DNA of 64,000 bases from Candidatus Petromonas tenebris (GTDB lineage Bacteria > Bacillota > Clostridia > Peptostreptococcales > Caminicellaceae): assembly GCA_014236755.1 (NCBI GenBank), contig JACCKY010000001.1:35188-99187 (forward strand), in the 5' to 3' direction. Below, in pieces: positions 55,129 to 63,949 of this stretch. How positions within the stretch are numbered: the first letter of the stretch is position 1; each line of letters begins with the position of its first letter. Under the pieces are notes generated by a model, which was not told where the DNA came from, searched no databases, and saw nothing but the letters and a program-made list of their open reading frames with translations. Position numbers and translations under genes: made by a program.

Positions 55129-55626
55129 GTGAGCAAATTAAATGGCTATAATAGAACAAAGGCAGTAGACTATGCGCGAAAATGGGCATTGAAGAGGAAT
55201 CCTCGGTATGCTAATTTTGATAATATAGGAGGAGACTGCACAAATTTTGCCTCGCAGGTTATACATGCTGGAGGATGTCCAATGAATTATAGCAAATATG
55301 GATGGTACTATATAAATTTGAATAATAGAGCGCCAGCCTGGACTGGTGTAGAATATTTATATAAGTTTTTAATTACTAATAAGGGAATAGGTCCAGTAGC
55401 AGCTGAGGTAGATATTAATGATGTTAAAGTTGGGGATTTGGCTCAGCTGCAATTTGAAGATGATAATACCTTTGATCATTCTCCGGTCATAGTGGATATA
55501 AAATTTCCGATAAGCCTAGACAACATTTATATAGCAGCCCATACTATAGATAGACTTAACTATAGACTTTCAAACTATTATTTTAAAGATATAAGGTTTC
55601 TCCATATTTTGGGCTATAGAAAATAA
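55129..55626 (+). CDS. Amidase_6-like (NlpC/P60-superfamily) protein
   Basis: A 165-residue protein of the Amidase_6 (putative amidase) family. Its core motif is YNRTKAVDYARKWALKRNPRY, then FDNIGGDCTNFASQVIHAGG with the likely catalytic Cys in GGDCTNFAS and a His in FDHSPVIV and AAHTIDR. There is no clear signal peptide, so it is probably intracellular or the export route is unknown. The GTG at 55129 is chosen, 5-6 bases after AGAGGTGA; an in-frame start upstream is less well spaced. Homologues act on cell wall or other amide bonds, and spore-linked expression is often assumed. Confidence 0.8.
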   Translation: MSKLNGYNRTKAVDYARKWALKRNPRYANFDNIGGDCTNFASQVIHAGGCPMNYSKYGWYYINLNNRAPAWTGVEYLYKFLITNKGIGPVAAEVDINDVKVGDLAQLQFEDDNTFDHSPVIVDIKFPISLDNIYIAAHTIDRLNYRLSNYYFKDIRFLHILGYRK

Positions 55627-55713
55627 AGGGGGACAAATTTTTAATCCGTATAGTTTTATGTAAGTTATGTTATAATTATTAATGATTTATGACTACATCC
55701 GGAATAATAATGG

Positions 55714-55768
55714 CTACGACACTTTGTTAGCTCGTAGTTCTAACAGGTCAATACCTTTAGGGTATTGA
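55714..55768 (+). promoter_or_regulatory. mutually exclusive hairpins in the leader of the radical SAM gene
   Basis: CTACGA (55714-55719) pairs with TCGTAG (55732-55737). GTTAG (55726-55730) can instead pair with CTAAC (55740-55744), which would prevent the first stem. A third hairpin TCAATACC/GGTATTGA (55748-55768) follows. It is not a recognised riboswitch class. Confidence 0.4.
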
Positions 55769-55803
55769 AAATTAATATAAAAATAATGCGGGGAAGTGAA
55801 CAA

Positions 55804-57555
55804 ATGAAAACTTTACTGACAACATTGAACTCAAAATATATACATTCATCACTGGCTATAAGGTACTTAAAAAGTTTTGTAGAAAAAGATTTTTCAGAGA
55901 TATATATAGAAGAGTATACTGTAAATAATGATCTTGACTATATATTAGGAGAAATTTATAAAGGTGATTACGATATAGTTTGTTTTGCATGCTATATCTG
56001 GAATATAGCAGAAACGCTGGAAATAGTAAAAAATTTAAAAAAAGTAAATAAGGATGTAAGGATTGTCCTGGGAGGACCGGAGGTTAGTTACGGCCCTAAA
56101 GAAATATTAAATAGACACAAATATATAGACTATATTGTTTACGGAGAAGGTGAAGTCACTTTTAAGGAACTCCTGAACTTTCTGATTAAAGAAAGGGGGA
56201 AGATTGATGAAATTAAAGGACTGGCCTACAGGCAAGGAGAAAATATATATATTAACGAATCAAGGGCTCCGATAGAAAAATTAGATCATATTCCCTTTCC
56301 CTATGAGGATTTTAAAGAACTGGAGAATCGAATTGTTTATTACGAAAGCTCAAGGGGGTGTCCCTTTAACTGTCAGTATTGCCTGTCTTCCACAATAAAG
56401 GGAGTTAGATATTTTTCGTTAGATAGAGTTAAGAATGATTTGAAGAAATTTGTAGATGCCAATGTAAAACAGGTAAAATTTGTAGATAGGACATTTAATG
56501 CTAGCAAAAAACATTGTCTTGAAGTTATGAAATATCTAAAAGACATAGATAATGGAAGAATAAACTTTCATTTCGAAATAACTGCCGGTTTGTTAGACGA
56601 AGAAATACTTGACTTTTTAAAAGATATAAGGGAAGGCCTCTTTCAATTTGAAATAGGAGTTCAAAGTACCAATGAAGATACGATTAAAGAGATTAGAAGA
56701 AATGCGGATTTTGATAAAATAAGTCATGTTTGCAAAAAGCTTGCAACCTTTGGAAACATCCATCTTCATCTGGATTTGATTGCAGGCTTGCCTTTAGAGG
56801 ATTATAGAACTTTTTTAAATTCCTTTAATGAAGTCTATAACTTAAAGCCTGATAAGCTACAACTCGGCTTTTTAAAATTGCTAAAGGGGTCAGGAATTCG
56901 AATGAATGAGCAAAAATATGGGTATATATATAAGGACAATCCCCCTTATGAGGTGCTGGAAAATGATTTTATTAGCTATGGAGAGATTCTGCGCCTCAAA
57001 TATATAGAGGAAATGGTTGAACTTTATTATAACTCCCATAACTTTGATTTTAGCGTAGAATTTATTATAAATAATTACTTTGAAAGTCCTTCAAAATTTT
57101 ATGAAAATCTATCCATTTATTGGGAAAATAATGGATACCATCATTTTTCCCATAAAAGAGACACCCTTTACGAAATCCTGCTAGGGTTTTATATATATAA
57201 TGGCTTTAAAGGTGTAGAGGTTTTTAAGGAATTATTGAAGTTTGATTATTTAAGAAACAAAAGAGGTAACTTGCCTAAATTCTTAGAATCTATTGAAATT
57301 GTTGACTTTAAGAACAGATGTCATGTGTTTCTTCAAAACGAAGGAAATGTTGAAAGATTTTTACCAAAATACAAAGGGAAGGCGGCAAAAAAAATTATTA
57401 AAAGCATTCACTTTGAAGCTTTTAAGTATGATGTATTAAGTCTTAAAGATATTAAGTCTGTTAGAGAATATAGAGACATTACAGTAATTCTCTTTGATTA
57501 TAATGTAGATAATAAGGATTTTGGAAGATCAAAATACTATAAGATTAATATCTAA
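55804..57555 (+). CDS. B12-binding domain radical SAM protein (DUF4080)
   Basis: A 583-residue radical SAM enzyme. The N-terminal cobalamin-binding-like domain (about 1-150) includes DIVCFACYIWNIAETLEIV and VRIVLGGPEVSYGP. The radical SAM core carries the SAM/[4Fe-4S] signature GCPFNCQYC (Cys186, Cys190, Cys193), then GEVTF and the later HLDLIAGLPLEDYRTF. The C-terminal DUF4080 domain (about 390-583) follows. It starts at ATG 55804 behind GCGGGGAAG, with two or three alternative leader hairpins upstream. The reaction is unknown; related enzymes methylate or rearrange small molecules. Confidence 0.9.
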   Translation: MKTLLTTLNSKYIHSSLAIRYLKSFVEKDFSEIYIEEYTVNNDLDYILGEIYKGDYDIVCFACYIWNIAETLEIVKNLKKVNKDVRIVLGGPEVSYGPKEILNRHKYIDYIVYGEGEVTFKELLNFLIKERGKIDEIKGLAYRQGENIYINESRAPIEKLDHIPFPYEDFKELENRIVYYESSRGCPFNCQYCLSSTIKGVRYFSLDRVKNDLKKFVDANVKQVKFVDRTFNASKKHCLEVMKYLKDIDNGRINFHFEITAGLLDEEILDFLKDIREGLFQFEIGVQSTNEDTIKEIRRNADFDKISHVCKKLATFGNIHLHLDLIAGLPLEDYRTFLNSFNEVYNLKPDKLQLGFLKLLKGSGIRMNEQKYGYIYKDNPPYEVLENDFISYGEILRLKYIEEMVELYYNSHNFDFSVEFIINNYFESPSKFYENLSIYWENNGYHHFSHKRDTLYEILLGFYIYNGFKGVEVFKELLKFDYLRNKRGNLPKFLESIEIVDFKNRCHVFLQNEGNVERFLPKYKGKAAKKIIKSIHFEAFKYDVLSLKDIKSVREYRDITVILFDYNVDNKDFGRSKYYKINI

Positions 57556-57582
57556 AGGATGAATAAAGAAAGGAGAATAGGT

Positions 57583-58350
57583 TTGAATATCATACAGGAT
57601 ATAATCATGACAAATAAAAATTTAGTTCCTAAAAGTATTAAATCTATCATGAGGAATTGGAGGATAATTTTAGTTGGGATTGTTTATGTAATACTCTCTG
57701 GTGTTATGTGGAGAGTAGCAGCTAACGCTTGGATACTAGGAGGGATTATTACAGCCTTATTTCAGGGAGCAATTATTTCGAACTATCTCTATCTTATAGA
57801 AAATATTATAAAATATGAAAAATTCACTCTAGACGATTTTAAAAATGGCTTTACAATATATCTTAGAAAGATATATATTCTTTTAATCATATTTTGGTTT
57901 GTTCGATATGGTTTTAGCTTGTTTTTAAGACCGGTATTTTATACTAGGGTTGGACCCGTAACTCTTTGGTTTTTAGTACAGTTGGCAGCCTTAATACTAT
58001 TGAATCCTCTTCCAGAGGTTATCTATCAAAAACATTATGACCCTGGTTATACCTTGAGTTACTCCTTTGAATTTATTAAGGAAAATTGGCTTGAATGGTT
58101 TATCCCTAATGGCTTTATTTTGGGTATTATATATTTAATATATTTTTTGATTAACAATTTTATAAACTTTACTCCCATGGCCATGGCTAACTCAAACTTT
58201 ATTGTTTTCACCCTTTTTAGATATTTAATATATATTGTTGTATATCAACTAATATTATCCTTTGCAATGATCTATAGAGGACACTTATTTAATATACTTA
58301 GTACCTCGACTAGAAGAAAAAGAATGTTTATGAGGAATATGTACAAATAA
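57583..58350 (+). CDS. multi-pass membrane protein
   Basis: A 255-residue polytopic membrane protein with six or so hydrophobic segments (RIILVGIVYVILSGVMW; ILGGIITALFQGAIISNYLYL; ILLIIFWFVRYGFSLFL; LWFLVQLAALILL; LGIIYLIYFLINNFI; FRYLIYIVVYQLILSF). I recognise no family. The TTG at 57583 is chosen because GAAAGGAG lies 7 bases upstream; the longer ATG at 57559 has its site directly against it. It follows the radical SAM gene by only a few bases, so cotranscription is likely. It resembles small glycerophosphoryl-diester or DUF-type integral proteins in shape only. Confidence 0.75.
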   Translation: MNIIQDIIMTNKNLVPKSIKSIMRNWRIILVGIVYVILSGVMWRVAANAWILGGIITALFQGAIISNYLYLIENIIKYEKFTLDDFKNGFTIYLRKIYILLIIFWFVRYGFSLFLRPVFYTRVGPVTLWFLVQLAALILLNPLPEVIYQKHYDPGYTLSYSFEFIKENWLEWFIPNGFILGIIYLIYFLINNFINFTPMAMANSNFIVFTLFRYLIYIVVYQLILSFAMIYRGHLFNILSTSTRRKRMFMRNMYK

Positions 58351-58389
58351 AAAGTTTTAAAACATTGTACAAATTAAGGAGGGCTTAAT

Positions 58390-58875
58390 ATGAGTGTTAC
58401 TTTTAGAGAATTAAAGGAAAATGATATTCCAAAGGTAATATCATTATTTTCTAACTTAAGTAGAGAGAGGGCGGAGGTTTCCTTCGTGGATGTGGCTTCA
58501 ATGGAAGAAGTTAAGGAATGGCTTAAAAATCCTAATACTTATGTATATGTGGCGGCCGATGGAGATGTCATATTAGCCGTATTAAGGGCTAAAAGGGGTG
58601 GGGATACTCAAAACCATTCCTGTAATCTTACAGTAGCTGTTGATTATAGCTTTAGAGGCAATAGTATTGCTAAAGAACTTACAGAATATGCATTAGATAT
58701 ACTTAAAAAAGATGGTGTAAAGATTGTGAGAGCATATGTGTATAGTAATAATAAGGCATCAATAAATACCATTTTATCTTGTGGATTTACCTTTGCTGGA
58801 AATGTTTATATGCATCATTATGATGAAAAGGAAGGAGTTTATGTAGACGATCTTATTTTCCACAAGTTGTTATAG
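58390..58875 (+). CDS. GNAT family N-acetyltransferase
   Basis: A 161-residue GCN5-related acetyltransferase that transfers an acetyl group from acetyl-CoA to an amine or other acceptor. The acetyl-CoA binding loop is VAVDYSFRGNSIAKELTEYALD (the R/Q-x-x-G-x-G/A-type motif A, here RGNSIA), followed by the V-R-A-Y-V-Y-S-N-N-K-A-S strand and FTFAGNVYMHHYD. No acceptor can be inferred. It starts at ATG 58390 after AAGGAGG, in the operon-like run from the radical SAM gene. Confidence 0.88.
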   Translation: MSVTFRELKENDIPKVISLFSNLSRERAEVSFVDVASMEEVKEWLKNPNTYVYVAADGDVILAVLRAKRGGDTQNHSCNLTVAVDYSFRGNSIAKELTEYALDILKKDGVKIVRAYVYSNNKASINTILSCGFTFAGNVYMHHYDEKEGVYVDDLIFHKLL

Positions 58876-58914
58876 ATTGATGCACTAAATTAACTTACCC
58901 AGCTAGTTTCTTAT

Positions 58915-59026
58915 AAATATCCTTCTATAATCCTCTTCAGACTCTGTAGAAGACCTGTTTAAATAAAAGATTAGAGGTAAAAACAACTCTTCAAAGTCAC
59001 TTCAGAGGAAACATTGAAGGATATTT
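58915..59026. repeat. 112-bp imperfect palindromic element with 11-bp terminal inverted repeats
   Basis: AAATATCCTTC (58915-58925) and its inverted copy GAAGGATATTT (59016-59026) bound a 112-bp non-coding segment, with further inner pairing (TCCTCT with AGAGGA). It lies between the GNAT and TPR genes and is non-coding. It could be a MITE-like element or a structured RNA, but no second copy was seen in the window. Confidence 0.5.
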
Positions 59027-59115
59027 AAATCCATACTGTTAAATTACCTAATACAAGAGATTAAATTATGAAGAATTTATTGGACAATAGGAACAAAATA
59101 ACAGAGGAGGACTAA

Positions 59116-60240
59116 ATGTTCGTACGTATAGAAAAGTATTTAAAAGACAAGATAGATGAGGTAGTATTTATAGAATTAAAAAAAGATTTAAAGCTAAAAT
59201 CAAAGGAATTTACATTGGACAAAAATATACCCCTTCCCATTCCATTAAAAGAAGTTGTAAATAAAGTAAAGGGAGACATAGATCACAGTGATATTTCAAT
59301 ATCAAAAATAGTCCAGGGAATGATTTTTATTATTGGGGCAGATAGTGATTTTAAATATAATGAATATTACAAAAAGTTTTTGATAAATCTTGATGAAAAC
59401 ATAATAGGCTATATAATAAACCAAGGTCTCGAATATGCCAAAAAAAATAAAAAGATGGACGCACTAATATGCTTTAAAGCCGGATTGTATATAGACAAAA
59501 ATGATTTAAACCTATTATACAACTATGCAAGATGTTGTGAAGATTTGGCTATAGAAAGAGAAAAGGAAAATTTTAATGAATTTGAGGAAGAAGCATTAGA
59601 GGTTTTTGAAACTATAGCTGAAAGGCATCCTGATTTTCCCTTATCTTATTATCATCTAGGTTTTTACTATGCAAATAAAAATCTATATAAGAAGGCTGAA
59701 CTGACTTGGAAAACATGCCTTGAAAAAGATATTGATGAAAATAAAGAATTGGAAATAAGACAGAAATTAATTGAAATAAGCGATAAAATAAAATATGAAG
59801 AAGGATATACTCTTGTCCTAAATGGAAGTCCAAATGAAGCGTTGGAAAAACTTCTTACAATAGAAGAAAAGTATCCTGAATGGTGGAATCTTTTATTTTT
59901 TATTGGGTTAGCCTATAGACAACTGCAGTCTTTTGAAGAGGCTTTAAAATATTTTAAAAGGGTTTTAAAGTTAATGCCTAATCAGATAGATACATTAAAT
60001 GAAATAGGACTTTGTTATATGGCTCTGGGAAAAATAGATGATGCAATAAAATATTTCAAAAAGGCTTTGAACTTAAAGGAAAATGACTCTGAAATTTTAT
60101 GTAATTTAGGTATAGCTTATATACAAAAAATGGATTATAAAGCTGCTGAGCAGTATATTACAAAATCCTATAAATTAAATCCTAATGATGATATTACCAA
60201 AGCATGGGTGGAAAAACTAAACCAACTAATAAAACATTAA
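59116..60240 (+). CDS. tetratricopeptide repeat protein
   Basis: A 374-residue protein with an N-terminal region (about 1-90) of unknown fold followed by about six to seven TPR units: ALICFKAGLYIDKNDLNLLYNYA, LSYYHLGFYYANKNLYKKAEL, LLFFIGLAYRQLQSFEEALKYFKRVLKLMPNQ, TLNEIGLCYMALGKIDDAIKYFKKALNLK and LCNLGIAYIQKMDYKAAEQYI. These form a superhelical scaffold for protein partners. There is no signal peptide or membrane segment, so it is cytoplasmic. The partner is unknown. It starts at ATG 59116 after AGAGGAGG and ends before a terminator. Confidence 0.85.
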   Translation: MFVRIEKYLKDKIDEVVFIELKKDLKLKSKEFTLDKNIPLPIPLKEVVNKVKGDIDHSDISISKIVQGMIFIIGADSDFKYNEYYKKFLINLDENIIGYIINQGLEYAKKNKKMDALICFKAGLYIDKNDLNLLYNYARCCEDLAIEREKENFNEFEEEALEVFETIAERHPDFPLSYYHLGFYYANKNLYKKAELTWKTCLEKDIDENKELEIRQKLIEISDKIKYEEGYTLVLNGSPNEALEKLLTIEEKYPEWWNLLFFIGLAYRQLQSFEEALKYFKRVLKLMPNQIDTLNEIGLCYMALGKIDDAIKYFKKALNLKENDSEILCNLGIAYIQKMDYKAAEQYITKSYKLNPNDDITKAWVEKLNQLIKH

Positions 60241-60284
60241 AAAATAATTTTAATTTTTACAAAAAATTTGAATATGATATTGAA

Positions 60285-60332
60285 CGAATATTGAATTTAT
60301 TGTAGAATAACAATAGATTCAATATTTTTTTG
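60285..60332 (+). terminator. terminator of the TPR gene
   Basis: The stem AATATTGAATTTATTGT/ACAATAGATTCAATATT has one mismatch and is followed by a T-run. Confidence 0.85.
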
Positions 60333-60404
60333 AATGATTATTAAAAAAATTGAATTTTGTTTACAAATTATCCTTATTAAAATTAATTAATAGGAAGTGA
60401 TTAT

Positions 60405-61313
60405 ATGATAAGAAACCTTCAAGAACTAATTAAAGCTGCCAAAGAGCAGGTAACAATGAAGTTAGTTGTAGCAGCTGCCCAAGATGAAGAAGTATTGATA
60501 GCTGTTTGTAATGCCGCTGAAATGGGAATAGTCCAACCTATTTTAGTGGGAGATGTAGGAAAAATCAAAGAAATTGCAAAAAATCATGATCTCGATGTGT
60601 CAAAATACGAGTTAATAGAGGAAATTGATTTAAATGAAACTGCCAGAATATCTGTAAAGTTAGTAAGCAGTGGAAAAGCTGATTTTGTGATGAAGGGGTT
60701 AATCGACACATCTATATTACTTAAAGCAGTACTTGATAAAGAAATTGGATTGAGGACAGATAGTCTTCTTAGTCATATTATGGTTTACAAAGTAGCAAAT
60801 TATCATAAACTCTTATTCCTAACCGATGGAGGCATGAATATAGCTCCAAACCTTGAAGAAAAGACCAAGATAATTAAAAATTCTATAAAAGTAGCTAAAG
60901 CCATGGGAATCAAAACTGTAAAGGTTGCATGTCTTGCAGCTAAGGAAAAGGTAAATCCTAAGATGGTAGCTACGATAGAAGCCGAACAGTTAAAAGAAAT
61001 GGGTAATAAGGGTGAATTTGGTGAAGACATAATAGTAGACGGACCTTTAGCTTTTGACTTGGCAGTGTCTAAAGAAGCAGCTAAAGTCAAAGGTTTTAAA
61101 AGTGAAGTTGCAGGAGATACTGATGTACTTCTTGTTCCAACGATAGAAGTTGGCAATGGTATTGGGAAAACGTTAACTTATATGGCTAACGCTGAATCAG
61201 CAGGTATAATTATGGGTGCTAAAGCTCCTGTTGTTTTAGTTTCCCGTGCAGATAGTCATGAAGCTAAACTGAATTCGATTGCATTAGGAAGTGTAATTGC
61301 TGGAAATAAATAA
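60405..61313 (+). CDS. ptb: phosphate butyryltransferase
   Basis: A 302-residue enzyme of the phosphate acetyl/butyryltransferase family, which converts butyryl-CoA (or related acyl-CoA) and phosphate to acyl-phosphate and CoA, normally followed by butyrate kinase to yield ATP. The N-terminal ANDVVVAAAQDEEVL-type segment, GKADFVMKGLIDTSILLKAVLD, FLTDGGMNIAPNLEEK and the C-terminal GIIMGAKAPVVLVSRADSHEAKLNSIALG are family motifs. A butyrate kinase is not found in the window. Its placement directly upstream of iorAB suggests a role in making acyl-phosphates from amino-acid-derived acyl-CoA. Confidence 0.93.
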   Translation: MIRNLQELIKAAKEQVTMKLVVAAAQDEEVLIAVCNAAEMGIVQPILVGDVGKIKEIAKNHDLDVSKYELIEEIDLNETARISVKLVSSGKADFVMKGLIDTSILLKAVLDKEIGLRTDSLLSHIMVYKVANYHKLLFLTDGGMNIAPNLEEKTKIIKNSIKVAKAMGIKTVKVACLAAKEKVNPKMVATIEAEQLKEMGNKGEFGEDIIVDGPLAFDLAVSKEAAKVKGFKSEVAGDTDVLLVPTIEVGNGIGKTLTYMANAESAGIIMGAKAPVVLVSRADSHEAKLNSIALGSVIAGNK

Positions 61314-61344
61314 TATAGTTTATAAAACTAAGGGGGCAAAATAA

Positions 61345-63123
61345 ATGAAAAAGTTCTTAACTGGAAATGAAGCCGTGGCACGTGGTGCCTATGAAGCTGG
61401 CGTAACTTTTGCTTCAGCTTATCCAGGTACTCCTAGTACTGAAATATTAGAAAATATAGGGCCTTATAAAGAAGATATATATGCAGAGTGGGCTCCAAAT
61501 GAAAAGGTTGCATTGGAAGCTGCAATCGGTGCTTCTATTGCTGGCGCTAGGGCTCTTGCTGCTATGAAACATGTTGGCGTAAATGTTGCAGCTGACCCGT
61601 TATTCACCTATGCCTATACAGGAGTTAACGGAGGATTAATTTTGGTCTCCGCAGATGATCCGGGAATGCATAGCTCTCAAAATGAGCAGGATAATAGAAA
61701 TTATGCTAAGTTTGCCAAGGTTGCTATGGTAGAACCAAGTGACAGTCAAGAAGCCAAAGATTTTGTAAAAGCTGCACTAGAAATAAGTGAAAAGTTTGAT
61801 ACACCAGTTTTATTCAGAATGACCACTAGAATTTGTCACAGTAAAGGAATAGTAGAGTTTGGAGAAAGAGAAGAGGTTGGAATTAAGGAGTATGAGAAAA
61901 ATATTCCAAAGTATGTTGCTATTCCTGCAAATGGAAGAGTATTGCATGTTAAGGTTGAAGAAAGATTAAAGAAATTAGAGGAATTCAGTAATACAACTGA
62001 ATTAAACAGAATTGAATGGAATGATAAAAAAATAGGTATCATATCCTCAGGCATAGCTTACCAGTATGCTAAGGAAGTCTTTGGGGATAAGGCATCATAT
62101 CTTAAATTAGGATTCACATTTCCGCTTCCAATGAAAAAGATAAAAGATTTTGCTGATCAGGTAAAAAAACTATATGTAATAGAAGAACTGGAACCTTATA
62201 TAGAAGAACAAATTAGAGCAGCCGGAATAGATTGTATTGGTAAGGAAGTAATACCAAGAATAGGTGAATTAAATCCCGATATAATAGCTAAAGCAATTTT
62301 GGGTGAGGAAAGAGAAACTATTAGCTTTGATGAATCAAAACTAGTTAGTCGTCCTCCCACTATGTGTGCTGGATGTCCACATAGAGGTTTCTTCTATGAA
62401 TTAAGTAAAAAGAAAAATGTAATGGTTACGGGAGACATAGGGTGCTACACATTAGGCTCTGCTGAACCTCTAAGTGCTATGGATACTTGTATATGTATGG
62501 GAGCAAGTATAAGTGCGGGCCATGGTGCGCAAAAAGCATTTAATAAGCATGGTGTTGATAAGAGAGTAGTCGCAGTGATTGGAGATTCTACTTTCTTCCA
62601 CACAGGAGTTACAAGCCTTTTAGATATAGCTTACAATAGAAGTAACACAGTAACAGTTATATTAGACAACAGAATAACGGGTATGACGGGACATCAAGAA
62701 AATCCAGGAACAGGATATACTCTTCAAGGAGAAAAGGTTCCTTTCATAGATATACCTAGTTTATGTAAGTCTATAGGAATAGAAAATGTAAAAACTATTA
62801 ATCCGTTAAAGCTTGATGAGGTAAGCAAGGCTTTAGATGAAACATTGGCATCCGATGAGCCTTCAGTTATCATAACTAGATGGCCATGTGTTCTTAAAAA
62901 GCCGACTCCAGAAGATATTGAGGAATTCGGAAATGAAAAATTTGTTTGTGAAGTATTAAAAGGAGATTGTAAAGGATGTAGAATCTGTACTAAGACTGGA
63001 TGTCCTGCAATTGAATTTGATTCAAATATCAAAAAGGCTAAAATTAACGAAGATATGTGTGTAGGCTGTGAAGTATGTCTGCAAGCTTGTCCGTTTGATG
63101 CTATAGAAAAGGTGGGTGAATAG
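61345..63123 (+). CDS. iorA: indolepyruvate ferredoxin oxidoreductase alpha subunit
   Basis: A 592-residue subunit that oxidatively decarboxylates aryl- or branched 2-oxoacids to acyl-CoA, passing electrons to ferredoxin. The N-terminal pyrimidine-binding and central regions (with DPGMHSSQNEQDNRNYAKFA) are followed by the TPP-binding region (PTMCAGCPHRGFFYEL, GDIGCYTLGSAEPL) and the C-terminal ferredoxin-like part CKGCRICTKTGCPA and CVGCEVCLQACPFDAI, giving two [4Fe-4S] clusters. It starts at ATG 61345 after AAGGGGG, 31 bases after ptb. The iorB start is just 1 base after its stop. Confidence 0.96.
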   Translation: MKKFLTGNEAVARGAYEAGVTFASAYPGTPSTEILENIGPYKEDIYAEWAPNEKVALEAAIGASIAGARALAAMKHVGVNVAADPLFTYAYTGVNGGLILVSADDPGMHSSQNEQDNRNYAKFAKVAMVEPSDSQEAKDFVKAALEISEKFDTPVLFRMTTRICHSKGIVEFGEREEVGIKEYEKNIPKYVAIPANGRVLHVKVEERLKKLEEFSNTTELNRIEWNDKKIGIISSGIAYQYAKEVFGDKASYLKLGFTFPLPMKKIKDFADQVKKLYVIEELEPYIEEQIRAAGIDCIGKEVIPRIGELNPDIIAKAILGEERETISFDESKLVSRPPTMCAGCPHRGFFYELSKKKNVMVTGDIGCYTLGSAEPLSAMDTCICMGASISAGHGAQKAFNKHGVDKRVVAVIGDSTFFHTGVTSLLDIAYNRSNTVTVILDNRITGMTGHQENPGTGYTLQGEKVPFIDIPSLCKSIGIENVKTINPLKLDEVSKALDETLASDEPSVIITRWPCVLKKPTPEDIEEFGNEKFVCEVLKGDCKGCRICTKTGCPAIEFDSNIKKAKINEDMCVGCEVCLQACPFDAIEKVGE

Positions 63124-63124
63124 T

Positions 63125-63703
63125 ATGTCTGATGTAAAGAACATATTATTAGTAGGAGTAGGTGGACAGGGAATAATCCTAGCAAGTAAAATATTATCCA
63201 CTGGTTTAATGAATGCAGGTTATGATGTAAAAATGTCTGAAGTTCACGGAATGGCACAGCGTGGCGGCAGCGTAACTACCCAGGTAAGATTTGGAGAAAA
63301 GGTTTACTCTCCTATTATAGGAAAGGGTCAGGCAGATATACTTGTATCCTTTGAAAAAATGGAAACAGGAAAATGGATAGAATACCTAAACGTTAAGGGT
63401 AAAGTAGTAGTGAATGACTATGAAATACTTTCAGCCCCTATACTAATAGGTAAAGAGGAATACCCACGTGGAATTATGGAAGAATTAAAGGAAAAAACTG
63501 ATGTAACAGTATTTAAGGCAGCCGATATTGCTAAAGAGCTTGGAAACATAAGAACTATGAATGTGGTTATGGTTGGAGCTCTTGTGAAAGCAATAGGATT
63601 AGATAATATTGACTGGGAAGAAGTACTTAGAAATACAGTTAAAGAAAAATATATAGATATAAATATTAAAGCACTTAGAAAAGGTATGGAACAGGTGAAA
63701 TAA
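63125..63703 (+). CDS. iorB: indolepyruvate ferredoxin oxidoreductase beta subunit
   Basis: A 192-residue subunit of IorAB, the 2-oxoacid oxidoreductase gamma-domain type. The N-terminal LVGVGGQGIILASKILSTGL motif and SEVHGMAQRGGSVTTQVRFG are diagnostic. It interacts with IorA and CoA/ferredoxin. The ATG at 63125 is preferred over the in-frame ATG at 63116, because GGTGGGTG just before the iorA stop is then well spaced and translation would be coupled. It ends at a terminator that closes the ptb-iorA-iorB unit. Confidence 0.95.
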   Translation: MSDVKNILLVGVGGQGIILASKILSTGLMNAGYDVKMSEVHGMAQRGGSVTTQVRFGEKVYSPIIGKGQADILVSFEKMETGKWIEYLNVKGKVVVNDYEILSAPILIGKEEYPRGIMEELKEKTDVTVFKAADIAKELGNIRTMNVVMVGALVKAIGLDNIDWEEVLRNTVKEKYIDINIKALRKGMEQVK

Positions 63704-63725
63704 AAGTCTAGTAACTAAAATTAAT

Positions 63726-63761
63726 TATAGGGTCTCTAAGTGGGGCCCTATTTTAATTTTA
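63726..63761 (+). terminator. terminator of ptb-iorAB
   Basis: The 9-bp stem TAGGGTCTC/GGGGCCCTA is followed by TTTTAATTTT. Confidence 0.8.
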
Positions 63762-63920
63762 TTAATAAGGTGAATAAGCCTATTTTATATGGGGATAATA
63801 TTTATGCCGAAATAAAACATAAAAAAGATTTTGGACAAAATTACCATTTGATACACATGAAGAGTTGTGATATGATTACATTTGTCGCTAACGCGACGAA
63901 AAAAATGAAGAAAAAAAGTA

Positions 63921-63949
63921 TTGACAGATATAACTTAACATGATAGAAT
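63921..63949 (+). promoter_or_regulatory. sigma-A promoter pointing out of the window
   Basis: TTGACA (63921-63926), a 17-base spacer and TAGAAT (63944-63949). The driven gene lies beyond base 64000. Confidence 0.8.

Noticed and set aside
63740..63943. 67-codon ORF after the iorB terminator
   Set aside because: Its start lies inside the terminator, there is no ribosome binding site, and the composition looks non-coding.
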